Positions 22,531 through 35,714 of a DNA stretch of 64,000 nt are shown in pieces (position 1 is the stretch's first letter; every line of letters begins with the position of its first letter). Made by a program: the position numbers and the translations under genes. Source of the DNA: Sclerodactyla briareus (taxonomy: Eukaryota; Echinodermata; Holothuroidea; Dendrochirotida; Sclerodactylidae); assembly GCA_026419785.1 (NCBI GenBank), contig JAODTK010005154.1, forward strand, positions 62,001 to 126,000, written 5' to 3'. The notes below the pieces were generated by a model. That model had not been told where the DNA came from, made no database searches, and saw only the letters and a program-made list of their open reading frames with translations.

Positions 22531-23744
22531 TCCCAAATTACAATTTTTCATGAAACTGGTTTATAGATATCAACTTTCAAATTCACCTGATTTGTTTCGA
22601 CATGTTTCGGTTAAACATGTCACAGGCACTTTGTTATCACATGGTGGTATACCAGCCTATAAAAAAAAATAGCCCATGCGAGATTTTGCACCCTCAAGCA
22701 GGTTGATGATGATGACAGTCAGGCAATATGGTTCATGGTCAGTTGTACAGTAGCCCTAAGTGTAATACAGTTGATTACTCTATTGTCCATGAAAAAATGA
22801 CTCCAAAAAGAGGCAGTAGGTGGTATAAACACCAAGAGAAGGAATAGGATTTACAATGACTCTGGATCTCCTCCATCTCTCATCTGTGTAAAGAAGTATG
22901 AGATGACGCCAAACAACACCGCATGGTTGATTTATGTGCTTAAAATTGTCAGTAAATACACCTTAGAAAACTAGTGCGAACTACTTGAAAAATTCGTGCC
23001 AAATCCCCAACACATCCTAACTTACATTATCCTGTGCGCACCGAATACGATTATCGTGTCTAATATAAATATATACAGACATGCCCTAATACATAAAACA
23101 ATATTGGATCGAGTTCAGTAGCAAAAGGATAGTTAACCTGCTCAACCTGGGACTGGCGAGTGAACAGTGGATGTCGTCTGATAACAATTTGTGTACCGTA
23201 TTCAGCCCTTGGAAATTTATCATGGGTAGGGTACTACAGACCCAGTTCATTGGAATACTGCTGAGTAATGTTCAATATGAGACATTTGAAAAGGACAGTA
23301 TTAAACAATAAAGTTACAATTTTGAAATACCTTGGACGAAACAACCTCTCCCACTGCACTTTAGGAGGATAAAGTGTATTGAGAAATATGTAATTGAAAT
23401 TAGCAACTGCCAACAATCCTCTGTTCCTGAAAAGTGTTAGGCACGCCATACATTCACGATTTTGTATGGAATACAGGTCCATGAAGGCTATTCTGTGGGG
23501 ATGAACATGTTGGCGGTTTACCCGCTGTACATGTCTTGTTCTTTGATGGGATCTTGACCAAAACGTAACACAATTTCATTCGAGGTGAAGTTGCCTCTTT
23601 CGGCTTGTCCCATAGGCATTCTTGATCAATGTTGACTAAAAAAAGATGAGTAACATGTGTATTGAATGTAAGACATTTTTTTGGCCATATTGAATATCAA
23701 GGTCAAGTTTGTTTAGGGGCCACAATAGCCCATGTGTTGAAATG

Positions 23745-23830
23745 CCTCTTGGCTCCTGATCTTGAACAATCAACCACACATTTTACATTGTCTTGGCACA
23801 TTCATGTAGTTTGAGCTACAGTACCATCGG
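23745..23830 (-). repeat. Fragment of the SINE seen at 8.1-8.4 kb
   Basis: Shared phrases TCTTGGC-CTGATC, CACA-ATTTTACATT and TGTAGTTTGAGCT/TGGTTTGAGCT appear in the same order as at 8134-8220. The tRNA-like head is absent, so this is a body fragment. Confidence 0.5.
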
Positions 23831-24679
23831 TGCTTCTTTTCACCAATTGGCAGGTCAAAGGTCATTAAACAGGGAACATTTGCTACACAGATCTGGTTGG
23901 GATACAAGATATTTTGGTCACGGTGGCACCTATCTACTGTAATAAGTGGTTGTATTGAGTATTAAATCATCTCAGGTCAAGAGAGGTGAAGTCTCTTGAA
24001 CCAGATAGCTGTCTGAAGGTTGCCAACATAAGTATTAATGGGAATGTTCTTTGATATGGTGAGTTGGCCATTAGATTTCATGATCCTTATTGTTTTTGGA
24101 GCAGAATTGAAGGTATACGAGGTGAGAGGAAAAGGAAAATCTAGAACCCTTCTTAACATGGGCGCCGAAACCGGGGGGACAGGGGGGACAGGTCCCCACC
24201 AATATTCGAGACTGCTCCGATTGACTTTGTGTTTTCCACACACTATTTTTTTTTTTTTAAATGGCCATGTCCCACCAAGATTGGAGACGAATCGGCGCCA
24301 ATGCTTCTTAACATGTATTTCTAAAATGGTGAAAACATGTTGACATTATGCTTTGGCAATCAATGACTTCAACTGCTGAGGCAAGGAATCACTATTAGAG
24401 TTTGATTCGTATTTCATTATATTTTCATGTATGTCATCGTAAATATGCATTGCTTCCACACTCTCCAGAATTTTGACAATAAAAAACTGGGCAAATAATG
24501 TTGTTATATCTATAGACTGAAATCAACGCACAACTCTGGTAACACATCATAGAGTACCAGTTCACTACATATTGAAAATTTATCCGGTTTGGTACTGAAC
24601 CATTGGTTCTTTAGTTTTTTCTTATTTTCAAGTTTTTTTTTCATTTAAACAATACATTCTTGAGGCGACTATCGGATGG

Positions 24680-26100
24680 CGCGAAGCGTACAAGAATGTT
24701 TTTTGAAAAATAGGACCCCCATATCTCGGGAAAAAGCCGTTCGAGCTGGGAAAAGGCGTGAACACATTGACCATAATGGCGAATTTATGGTATTCCCTGG
24801 TATTCCATGAGTACAAATTAGGAGCGGTGAATTTGGAGAGGTTCTTTGGTTGAGGTGGGCTGAAGCCACCCTAGCCCGTAGAACTGACCAGGGCCAGAAA
24901 AATCTCTGAGACTAGGTGTAAATGCAATCCAATTACCTGGACAAAGTGTTAAAGTGTAGTATATGGCACCGAACACCATCTGGGGCGATCGCTAAATAAA
25001 TCTTCCAAAAAGGGAGGGGATGTCCACCTGTTTACTTCGTTCAACAAGACAAAAACGGGATGATTTGTATTTGCTATATTGCACTAGATTACCTCAACGA
25101 CCGCCTGAAAAAGCCAGAATTACCCAATTAGACATGTAATGAGACTATGTGAAAAATTATTCAAAACGGAGTGGATGTCAAGTGTGTTATTTTGCACTAA
25201 CTACATTTAGGTGGCCAGCAAACGGATTTCTTTTTACAAAAGGGATATGCACTCTCTATTTTGACCCTGTCTACCAGGTGTTCATAAGCGTAGTGGAAAT
25301 GTTTAGGTGTTTTGTGTTGCACCAAGAATTACATCCCGCCCCCTCGACAATTCCAAAATAACCCCTAAAACCAGATTAAAATAACATATTTTGCAAACGG
25401 AAAAGTTGGGAAAATGGACCCCCGACACGGTAGAAAGCAGTTCCTAGTCTGGAATGCGTTAACCCATTGCCTATTATGGAGAATTGATCATTTCCTAGTA
25501 TTCCGTGGGTACAAATTAGGAGGGGTTAATTGGGTGAGGTGGGCTGAAGCCACCCTAGCCCGTAGAACTGACCAGGGCCAGAAAAATCTCTGAGACTAGG
25601 TGTAAATGCAATACAATTACCTGGACAAAGTGTTAAAGTGTAGTATATGGCACCGAACACCATCTGGGGCGATCGCTAAATAAATCTTCCAAAAAGGGAG
25701 GGGATGTCCACCTGTTTACTTCGTTCAACAAGACAAAAACGGGATGATTTGTATTTGCTATATTGCACTAGATTACCTCCACGGCGCCACCTGGGAAAGC
25801 CAGAATTACCCAATTAGACATGTAATGAGACTATGTGAAAATTTTCCAAACGAAGTGGCTGTTCAGGTGTATTAATGCTGTCATCTAGCTACTATAGGGT
25901 GGACCCTGAAATGGAATTTATTCTTGATGAAGGGGATTACACACTCCCACATTGACCCTGTCTACCAGGTGAAAATTCAGATCTAATTCCGAGGTGGAGT
26001 GGATGCTTTGGTGTTCTGTATTGCACCAGAATACAATCAACAGCCAACATAAGGCGGAGTACCCCCTTAAGACCAGGATGAAGATAGGAAAATATTTTAA
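24680..26100. repeat. Satellite block with two near-identical 300-bp cores
   Basis: Positions 24852-25156 and 25536-25842 are nearly identical (by eye one or two differences per 100 bp, apart from a patch near 25100/25780), at an offset of 684-686 bp. Between and after them are much more diverged subunits. These share CCCTGTCTACCAGGTG (25265 and 25965), TGTTGCACCA-GAAT/TATTGCACTAGATT and AAACGGAGTGGATG-like text, so a shorter ancestral monomer probably underlies the array. No reading frame is conserved between copies. Confidence 0.85.
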
Positions 26101-26109
26101 CAAACCGAG

Positions 26110-27340
26110 CTAGTGAGTTGTTTGTGTTCGCATCAGATGGCTTCCGGGACCACCTGTGAATACAATAGAAATATTACGAAGGAATGGAGAGACCACCGCG
26201 CCCCTAACTCCTCCCCAATATCAATCATCACTAGTTAAAAAAAATGTCTTCCCGCCTACCGTCGTACATTCGGCCTAGTGCTTGACATCATCGAATGCTT
26301 ATAGAAATCTACACAGTTAATGATATCAGCACTGATAGGTACAGAAATAATTAAATTAAAAATACTTCGTTGTTACGTTTTCACCTCGGAAACTGTTTCA
26401 ATCATAGTATTATTTTCATTGATACCCCAAGGTTCTCAAACAGTATCCATGCAGTGGTTGTGAGTTCTAGTTTTTCAGCAGGGGTACTTTATCTTGATTA
26501 CCACTCCGCGCAGGTGTAAATGAGTACCCATGTTGAAAGATGTCTTGTGTAGTGTTGCGCTTCATGTGGCTGTGCTCTTATGGGGAAGCCCTGGGGACAG
26601 ATTTCAAAACTGAATAGCTGTGCAGGTATGGCCGCAACTGTAGCTTCAGCCTCTCTGGTATTTGATGTTGATGAACTGACGCGGAAATAATGACATAAAC
26701 CTGCCATCAGGTGTGAAGAAAATAGGCCAAAATGCTGAATACCCATGACAGTTCCTGACCACTCCCCTGCCCCACCCCTCTATTCAAAAGGTATACGCCG
26801 TCACGGTGATGCCTCTCTCGAAATACCAGACCCGGGGGGGGGGGGGGGGGCGTATGATTTAGGATTTTGGGGGGTCACAAGTCAGCAATCATCCTGAGGT
26901 CATGGATTCCGCGATTTCCGGTGATGGCATGGGACTGCTGTTAAACTTGTCGGCGTCGGCCTTCCACCGGTGACCGGGGTTTTCGATATACAAGGTCGGG
27001 GTCATACAAAGGCTTCAAACAATGGTACCTGTTGCCTCTCGCTGGACGCTCCCCAGCCAAAGGATTGGAGAAGGGACAACGAGGGGGTAGGCAATTAGCA
27101 AATTGCCGTCTGCGTGTGACCTACCCCACCCCACATTAAGGTACCGCCAAAGATTGCATTGCATTGCCTCATTCAGGTACCTGGTGAGGGATTTGCTGCT
27201 GACAATAGTTGCAGGTATCTAGATCTGCATCCTTGCTGGCATGAATACGTTCGATCCTCTGCTCGAAAAGTATACTATTAAAAAAAAAAAAAAAAAACAA
27301 AAAAAAAAACTTTGCCAAAAGGTATAGCCGACATAGACCG
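26110..27340. other. Unassigned sequence with poly-G tract
   Basis: This stretch holds a run of 18 G near 26833-26850 and ends in an A-rich stretch near 27280-27310 just outside the inverted repeat. No gene recognised. Confidence 0.5.
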
Positions 27341-27349
27341 GGGGAGCCC

Positions 27350-28965
27350 AGGGGGGGTAGCCTAGCTGGAGAGGAGGGTAACCAATTGTGGGCCATACAG
27401 CAGTGACAAAAGCTATGAAACTTGCAAGGAAAATGGTCGTTGGACACGAAACCTTCTGGTGGGTTGTTTGTGGTGGGATGAGGCCATTGAAAAGGCCCAA
27501 AAATTAAGCTAGCTTAGCTCCCGAGGTAACCGCGGCAAATCTACGGCAAAATGTTCAGCATTATCTCCTTGGAAACATGGATGACCCGTGACGGACATTT
27601 TAGCTGGTGGGGTGGGCCCGCCAGACGTCAATAACTGGGGCCCAAAAAGAGCTAGATTAGCTCATGAATGTGGGGAAGGGTAACCAGTTGTGAAACAAAG
27701 TAGGAAATGTTCGTTACACTCCCAGCTATCACAAAATGACCAATGACGACATTTTAAGTGGTGGGTTGGGGCGCCAGACGCCCAGACAATACCCCCACCC
27801 CTACAGCTAACCTAGGTAGCTCGTAATTGTAACCGGTTGGAACAAAGTTGAAAACGTTCGTCTGACGCTCCCAGCTATGAGAAATGACCAAGGACAGGAC
27901 ATTTAAGGGTGGGTTGGGTGCGCCAGACGCCATACCAATACCCCCACCTTACAGCTAAACATCCAGGGGTATCTCGTAAGTAACCAGCTGACACAAAGTT
28001 GAACATGTTCCTGACCCTCCCAGCTATCACAAGTGCCCAAGGACCAGACATTTTAAGTGGTGGTTAGGATGTGCCAGACGCCATACAATATCCTCTCACC
28101 ATTAGAGCCTAAACCTTATTGGTTAGATCGTAAGTAACCAACTGAAATCTCGTATGTTCAATAGAGTTTGATTGATGCCACTAGCTGAAATCCACGCCTG
28201 TTAGAAAACCATCAAACGGACAGGAAAGAAATTATTATTATGGGTTTTTTTTTTTTTTTTAAACGGCATTACATCCGGTTTCTATAACTGATGTATGAAC
28301 TATAAAAACATTTAACCAGTGTTTGGATTGGACAAAACTGACCTAGGTCATCTCATTATCCAACCCAGTTTTGCCATGAAAAACCGCAAAAAAAGAAGGT
28401 TAGAAAGTGCTTTCACACAATCTTATAAGAGATTTCCAATAAGGCAGCTGTGAAAAATAATATAAGAATAGTTGGGCGACATATATTAAGGACTGGCAGC
28501 AGCCATTGAAGGCCTTACCAGTTGAAATGACAAAGGGTATAAAGTGTTTACTTTGTAATAGTAATCGTGACTCATCACATTCAGATCGTTTCAAGTGGCA
28601 GATGTGCCAACCACACAACCCACTACATATTGCTAAGCGGGAAGCCAATTCCATGCTTCACAAAGTGGGAATCCTTGTAGTAAAGGGGGTTGACGGTCAC
28701 CATCTATTGTTGCGCTTTGCCGGGCGAACAGGAATTGATTGTTATGGGAAGGCTACCTGAGATCTGGATCCGACCAACGGAATTTTGGGCCCTTGGATCT
28801 TGGGCAAAACACCCCCCTTTAATATTTCGTGGACTTAGTGGCGTGATCAGTTGCCGCGTTTTGAGTTGCACATTTGTGGTGTTCGTCACAAACAAATTGA
28901 ACAAGTCGGAATTGGCTTGACTTAAGGCGAAGAATGATGACTTTGGTAAGTCTAACACGTGTTGT
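27350..28965 (+). repeat. Left inverted repeat with about 150-bp subrepeats
   Basis: Subrepeats carry the word CCAGACG at 27620, 27774, 27923 and 28074, with AAGTGGTGGGTTGGG, CCCAGCTATCACAAA and GTAAC-AGTTG in each. The inner part (28670-28965) carries GGTTGACGGTCACCATCTA, GCTTTGCCGG and a final TGACTTTGGTAAGTCTA. All of these recur reverse-complemented in the right arm. About 510 bp at 28150-28665, including a poly-T run, has no counterpart on the right. Confidence 0.85.
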
Positions 28966-29029
28966 GGTTCATGAGGGCCCAGCGCCTGTCAAGTAGCCAT
29001 GAACGGTCTGTGAGTATTGTCAATCATGC

Positions 29030-29680
29030 TAAAATTATGAAGTAGCCGATTGAACAATTTGATCACTTGTGAGCTTTTTATTAGCCCAGGTAAAGTAAGT
29101 CAAGTTGAGCAGGAGTGTTTAAAAGTTCGTGAGTTGTATCGTTATAGTCTGGCAAAAAGTGTATATTTGCCGCCTGAACAATTTGACCACTCGGAAACCA
29201 CATTCTAGGGTTGAAACTTTTAACGAGGGTATAGAACCGACCTCTTGGTTGAGTTCAAGAAAGCCCATGCGCCTTGTCACAGAAATAGTCCGTCCGTGAT
29301 AGTTGTTAATCATGCTACAGACTATATAGCTGATTGAACAATTTGCATCACTTTGTAAGCTTTTTATTAGCACAGGACGTTATTAGAACAGGACGCTGGA
29401 GTTTTGAGCAGGATGTGTTGTAAAGGTGTAGGTTTAGGAAGTGTATCGTTAATCGGACAGATAGATGTGTATATCTGCCGAATGAACAATTTGCCACCTT
29501 GGATGCCATAATTCAGGCTACTAAAACTTTAAACGCTGAGGGTTGAAAAAGACTTGGTATGTTCATGAGATGCTCATTCCTGTCACTTAGTGACAGTCCC
29601 TTTCAGTTGAAATTGTTAAATGGGCAGGTTATTAACCATCGATCTTGAACAAGTTGTTCACTTGCGTAGCCTTTGTGTGG
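29030..29680 (+). repeat. About 285-310-bp tandem units inside the left arm
   Basis: GATTGAACAATTT-ATCACTT followed by GCTTTTTATTAG occurs at 29048 and 29332, with a weaker form at about 29640. The related CTGAACAATTTG-CCAC occurs at 29172 and 29481. The array lies between the inverted repeat and the gag-like segment, in the position of a 5' leader. Confidence 0.65.
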
Positions 29681-29964
29681 CTGGGTACTGGCATATGAGG
29701 GGGTAATGACCAGCTAGTTTGGGTAAAACGACGGGTGACGCTTCCATTGACGTTGTGCGGCAGAATACCGAAATACCGTCCCAATGCGATTTGATATCGA
29801 TACGGTTTGTCGTCACCCAATGAGATCAATTGCAACTCACAATATCGATTATATTCGCTGAGACGGTTAGTCTGCCGGCAAGCCACGAGTGCGTATTGTG
29901 TCCCACTGCCCCTCCCTAATCGATATTAAGCATGCTGGGCAGCAGTTAGGTGACGTTTAAGAGA

Positions 29965-30545
29965 CGTTGCTGCGCTTGAGACTCACCAAAGAAGTCACAG
30001 GCCGTATCCAACGCCTCGTACCCGAATAATCGGAGGCCACGCCCGACGACCTAACGGCCTTGCAGGAGAAGAGTATTCTTCTTAACAAGGAGCTTGAGAA
30101 ACTAGACCGTAAGAAACTCGGGAGGATACACCCCTAACTACCTCCGGGTAAAACAAAAGATTATTCAAACACTCCCAGGTGCACTACGTTTGTAGGACGA
30201 GGGACAGACGAGGGACTGACGAGAGTATTGGGACTCGTCACTCCGTCGGGCAGAACGTCGCCTGGTCCAGATCCTGGCGCGGAGAGCTCTCCCGTCGGCC
30301 GAGCGGGGGTTAACAAAGCCCGTTTACAGGGAAAAAATACAACAGGGCCTCAACAGGATTATCGAGTCCTACCTGAAGACAAACGTCGAATCCAGCGTCT
30401 GCTACAGGAGCTTCTGCGGAACCTCCAAAGAGAAGACCGAACGGGGAGAGGAAGGGGAAGCGAACACACAGAAGACAAGAAGCGAGCAGGCGGCATAAGT
30501 CTTACAAATCCAAATGCAGATAGAGCCAGACCTTTTCTGTGATCA
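29965..30545 (+). pseudogene. Gag-like basic, coiled-coil-rich segment (broken)
   Basis: The first part (29965-30125) reads as a charged helical segment with GRIQRLVPE, LTALQEKSILLNKELEKLD and one stop in between. A frame change follows. Then 30228-30545 reads either as a Gly/Arg-rich frame or, in another frame, as GLNRIIESYLKTNVESSVC. Lys, Glu and Arg dominate. Its place upstream of the RT and its charge suggest an ORF1/gag-like or N-terminal extension. There is no zinc knuckle. The assignment is by position only. Confidence 0.4.
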
Positions 30546-30929
30546 AATGGCTCTTTTTAGGGCCACCACAAGAACCAGAAAGGGGTTTTGCATCACCCAA
30601 TCTATCTAAAAAGCCTGTGTCCGTGTTCAATTCCTTTCACTGTCATGAGTAAAGATAAACACGATCCCGTCTAACAAAAAACTGAAATTTAACAGAGCGG
30701 GTAAAGTTAATATTAAATATAAACGTAATTCGTTATCAACCTCTCAGGGAGCGCGGGCTACACGTAGCCACAACCAAAACCTGCAAAAATGAGGCAAATC
30801 AACTCAAAGAGTACGTCAGAAAACTATCAGACCGCCCTCTATACAATATAGAGGTTATCGCCCTAGGCGGGGGGGGGGGTTAAAGTTCATCATGACACCA
30901 GATAAACCGAGCGTACGCATGTTCTCCTC

Positions 30930-32062
30930 TCCATGAAGGAACTCACACGAACAAGGCGCCTTCGTTTAGTCATGAGACATCAAAAAGCAGCGACCCAACA
31001 AAGATTCCCATGCAATCCCACCACATGCAGGATGGGTTCTCAAGGGAACCCCTTCTCATTTAAACAACGGGAAGAAAAGGAACGAGAAGAACCTGGAAGA
31101 CTACCTGGAGGCAACAAAGGCTCTGAGATTGGTGGCTCTAGCTTCCTAATCAAGGAATGCACGAAACAATACCACGAAAGCAGAAGCCATTGCTCTACTA
31201 CCAATTAGGACACGATTACTCCAATTGTGGTTTTTTTTTATCGGTAAAGCCCTTCGACAAAGGAGCAGGGAGAGGACATATAATATATAGCCATAACATA
31301 CTCAATCGCTCAGATTATCAAACAGAGATCGAACGACAACTGAAAAGGCTGTCACACGAAAGATTACAACCCGGGACAGCGACATAACCCAAGCCACCAC
31401 CGACGTGGTGTTCAAAAACCCGCTCTCTCTTTTCTTCAACATGCCTCTCCAACAAAGAACAAAATAGAACGACCGAAGAAAGAGGACATTCAACTAACCT
31501 AAATCCACAAAAACCAGTATAAGACCCGCACGCCCACCCCCCCCGTGGTTTGGTATTTATACGTCGTCTTGCCTAAAGGGCACCACGCACCTCCAGCAAA
31601 CTCAAAATTGCAGGGCAGAGGCCAGACACACAAAGACGGCACAGACCTATTCATAGGCGGGGGTGTTAACGGGTACCCAACAGAGCCAATCTCAGCCTCT
31701 GGGGATTATTTCCTCCTTCCCATTGTAAGTAAGGCAAGAAACGTATGTGAAAAGACACCACAAATCCATCCATGACACTACTGCAGGGGTGAAATACAGT
31801 TAATTGATTCGCTACTCTGAATGCCCTATTAAATATATTAAGGTACGATAACACCGCCACTCATGATATGTATTGAGGCCCCCTCTCGACACATGCCAGG
31901 CAGCATACGATAACGCACTGAGGACCATTACGATATACCGAAATACTCGTCCACATGCAATGCGAAAACTCATTGATCTTATATTTCACGCAACTTCTTT
32001 GAATTCAACGGCCAATTTTATAGCCAAAACAAGAGGAACGCACACTTCCGCCCGCCGTTAGT
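30930..32062 (+). pseudogene. Reverse transcriptase, N-terminal and palm part 1 (Penelope-type, broken)
   Basis: The pieces in order are TRRLRL near 30955, NLEDYLEATK near 31100, and KPFDKG at 31246 (family form KPADKG). NRSDYQTEIERQL follows at 31304, then PTEPIS and YFLLPIVSKAR near 31680-31735. NTRPHAMRKLIDLI is near 31940, NFFEFNGQFY at 31992, and RGT (family form RGTAMGT) at 32034. This is the usual order for Penelope-like RTs and related elements. Multiple frame changes separate the pieces. The catalytic RxDD block does not follow directly. It lies at 35.73 kb, so the palm is split by inserted sequence. Confidence 0.8.
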
Positions 32063-33164
32063 GTTAGTGATTCCTTGCCTTTTTTTCGACAATGTTCCCC
32101 CTTACTAAGGATATATAAACCCTGCAGATGGGTGTTACCAACTAAACCATAACTTGACACAAAACGACCCAATCACCTGCCAATATTTACAACCGCAAGA
32201 GAGGCTTGTTGCTTTTGTTCAAGTAAAAAGTCATACGAGGGCAATTGAAGTGGAAACTACGGAAACATTAACCTTGTAAAAGTAAGTGTATCTTGAGAGT
32301 GAAGTAAGTCAAGAGTCATAACCAAGCGATGTCCAACGTTTCCATTAAGTGTGGGAAGCCCCAGCGACCGTACAACTGATCCGCAACGCAGGCATGTTAA
32401 ATGATGAGGATCCACTTTAAGCGAAATTTCATCACTTCAATGAATGGTGTGGTCAAAGTAGATATATTGAATGAAGTGGCATTCCTTTGAATCGGACGAC
32501 CAACATCAATCACCGAATTTGCCAAAAACACTCTCCTTTTTGGGGTATATGTGTGGGGAAGAGAAGTGCAATACAGGCCTATATCTTGTCAATTGCATCC
32601 TCCACTACCCTGGTACAGGTGATCGTTGTAGGTACATTCCGTCCACAATCATGGTGTCCTCACATGGTTTGGTCATTTTACCAATTTTGTTTAATCCCTA
32701 ATGTGACTGAGGGGTAAGTCATTGCCCGTCAATCGTTTCATTTGTATACAGCAGAGTAGTCCTGGGTCTTTCAAAGTGACTGTGGGTGTATCACTTTCAA
32801 TTTTTTTCAGCACAAAAGTGACTGAGGTGTGCAATCATTTTGTTGCCCCCTAAGTGACCATGAATCACCTTGTCTGTGGTACAAGGAGTGGGTCATACAC
32901 TTGACAAGTACATAAACTGCTGAAATACTTGTATCAATTGGCCATTTGACAGTCCATCAAATGTCTTATTGCCATTTTTAGGAGTCTAAACTACACATGC
33001 GCTTTCAAATCAACATATTTGTTTTCTCTCCTACAAATGGTGGGATTGGGGAATGTCCCTCTATATGGCCCACCCCATGCGGCACCTCCATAACAAAGAT
33101 ATCTGGACTGCCAGGTAATAATACAAACAGATAATATAACAGACAAGATCTCTGTTTTCTAGTT

Positions 33165-33285
33165 TTCTATTATATATATATATATTATATATATATATAT
33201 ACATATTTATATATATATAGATATATATATATTATTATATATATATATATCCTCTATATATATATATCTATATATAGCCCATGTT
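33165..33285. repeat. TA dinucleotide microsatellite
   Basis: An interrupted (TA)n tract of about 120 bp with a few C, G and A interruptions. Confidence 0.95.
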
Positions 33286-34509
33286 GAGCATTTATGAATA
33301 TGTGGGCACTCAGTTAATGTCATCCAGTAATGACTTCTGGCCAATTGTGTGAAATGTATTGTCCAGGCAATCCATTTCCCAAATAGTCACATCATTTGAT
33401 AGTCAACACCAGATAGAGAGGCATGGGGAAAAGAGAGCTACTGTATATACTCAAACCCCTGGCCATTTCTACATGGGGTACAGGGTAATGCCCTCACTTT
33501 TGCTCAATAGCCAAAAATGCCACAAATGTTGTGCCCTTCCCCACTTCAGAAGCTTCCTTGAACCCTTGCTTTCTCCTCCCTCCCAACTCACTACCCTAAT
33601 CACTGAGTCTACACACACCAAGTTAATCCCCTTCATTAGGGATGGTTTTATGAATCCACAGGTAATAATACCCAATTGTAGTCCTGCCTGTAAGTAATTC
33701 ACATCTGGAAGTGTGCTTTTTGCATGCCCAATAGGGAAGTGTAAACAATCAGATAAGCAGAGACTGATGGGACACAGCGATTAATTGGAATTACCCACTC
33801 TCAATCTCTGAGCATGGCCAGTGCCCAGGTAACATTTCCACACTGAATGTCTGCCAGGCAGTCAAAAGTTTATATGTGTTGTTTACTTGCAGTTCACATA
33901 CAACTTGAGAGATTAAATCCCTTTTTGAGGATTGGGGATGTTGACCAGACAAACTGAAGGCTTATTATAGTCTACACATACAATGAGGCGTGGTGGAAGA
34001 GGGATAATGCTGGGGGCCACAAGGTGTTCTACATGATTCAGCAGGACATGTCCTGGTGAATTCGGCTGTAAAAGTCAATGGAAATTTGAAGATCATATAA
34101 CCGTTTTCAAGAATGGTTAAAGCAACAACTTGGCATTCCCCCTCGAGTTAAATATACTATACGCCTATGGAAAAATTGCCGGTTGGTATACCCCCTCCCC
34201 CCTCTCGACCCTCCAAGCGATATCAATGGTTACTAAACCCATTTTGTACCTTCCCTTGAGGGAAATGCCACTGGGATGATTAAATGTAAAAAATCAACCA
34301 CTAATGAAGCAAGAAGAAGCGTTTTTGAGTTTGCAATTCGGAATTTGTCAATTAATGCATTGATGCAGGCTTCAATTTCATAAGCTGCCTATGAACCTGG
34401 GGGGGGGGGGGGAGAGTGCGTGCAAACCAAAATTGCCACCCCCCCACCGTAGCAACACCACTACTGATCAGAAGTATAAAGGCATGGTAACTGGTGTGCT
34501 AGTGCAATA

Positions 34510-34760
34510 CTTAAACATATCAGGAATAATGATTTTTAAAAGACAATTCAAGTATTGTATGTATTCTCTGGGGGAAATAATTGGTGCTAGTCCATTACTC
34601 AAACATATCAGGAATAACAATTTAAAATGACAATTCAAGTATTGTACTGTCTTCTCTGGGGCAATAATTGGTGATAGTCCATTATCAAACACATATCAGG
34701 AATAACAATAAAATGACATTCAAGAATTTGTACTGTCTTCACTGGGGCGAAATATTTGTT
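34510..34760. repeat. 88-bp tandem repeat, about 3 copies
   Basis: The word CATATCAGGAATAA starts at 34516, 34604 and 34692, exactly 88 bp apart. It is followed each time by CAATTCAAGTATTGTA-like and CTCTGGGG-like text. Copies differ by short indels. Confidence 0.9.
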
Positions 34761-35394
34761 TTGCGTGCTATATGCTTGTTCTCACTCTGTACAATAAGGA
34801 TTGTACTATGGTGACCGGCAATGCTTGACCTGATACCAGAAGAAACACACATGAGCGTTAATTCTTCATCATGTGTACAATCCACACACTTAATTTGAAC
34901 TAAAGATAGTAGATACTGGCAATTCATTAGTTATCATGCTGACCGAGCAGATGTCAAATGCCAACTTTTCCACATTTCAGGGTTTTAGATGTCTTGACCG
35001 GTCCACATTCATTGAGATAGCGTTTGATAAGAGTTTTTTTATCGTAGTATGTTAGTGTGTCATTGACTTTTTTGTTTGTCTTAACAAGACGCTTCCGGCC
35101 AACACAAAAAAAAGCATGGCAAAAAAAAAATCACAGGTCAAAGGTTCAAATTCTGCTTCAACAAAATGAGGGTTCAAAAGGTCACATATAGTCAAAGAGG
35201 TCAAAGTCGGTCACCAGATGTATTTCACCCAAGGACGAACGAAACTTTCCGTTCGAACAGTCCTCCAAATGTTCGTTGCCGAGAGATATATGACCATTTC
35301 CTATGGTGACATCGAATGACCTTGCCCGACACCAAAAACAATAGGGTCATCTCACAACATGCTTATCCCACATACCCAATTAACTTGATAGGAT

Positions 35395-35655
35395 TACTTG
35401 CGTTAGTTAGATATCGTGCTGACAAGCTTTGAACTTTTGCCCTTCGTGACCTGAATGGAACCTGAACGGGCCACCCAATGTGGTAACACCCCATTATGTG
35501 TAAACCCAAGTACCTTAATTTGAACTTGATACCAGGTTTTGCGTACATTAGATATCGTGCTGACAAGGGTGTCACCCACACACAGACAGACACACACACA
35601 CACACATACGCACGGGCATGACTGCATAGATTCCTGGCTTCGGTAAGGAATCAAA
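35395..35655. repeat. Minisatellite-like unit with CA/GACA tract
   Basis: TAGATATCGTGCTGACAAG occurs at 35411 and 35550. The second copy runs into GTGTCACCCACACACAGACAGA and a (CA)n tract. Similar text, TTAGTTATCATGCTGAC, is at 34928. It probably belongs to a dispersed family in which the simple-repeat tract varies. Confidence 0.7.
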
Positions 35656-35714
35656 AATGGTGAGATCTGCGATCATGCTTTGCAAAAACTAGAGACCTAA
35701 ATTCAATCAAAACC

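Larger units (their letters stand above)
32065..35700. mobile_element. About 3.6 kb of repeats interrupting the RT
   Basis: The RT palm stops after its FEFNG-RGT block and resumes with RYRDD at 35736. The intervening DNA has no RT-like frame. It contains a long TA microsatellite, an 88-bp tandem repeat, CA-rich repeats and a poly-G tract at 34400. At 35412 and 35551 it has two copies of AGATATCGTGCTGACAAG. It could be one transposon carrying minisatellites or several nested insertions. I could not define ends or a target-site duplication. Confidence 0.65.

Noticed and set aside
30228..30542. Gly/Arg-rich protein as a host gene
   Set aside because: Its place between the inverted arm and the RT, and an alternative coding frame, make a retroelement segment more likely.
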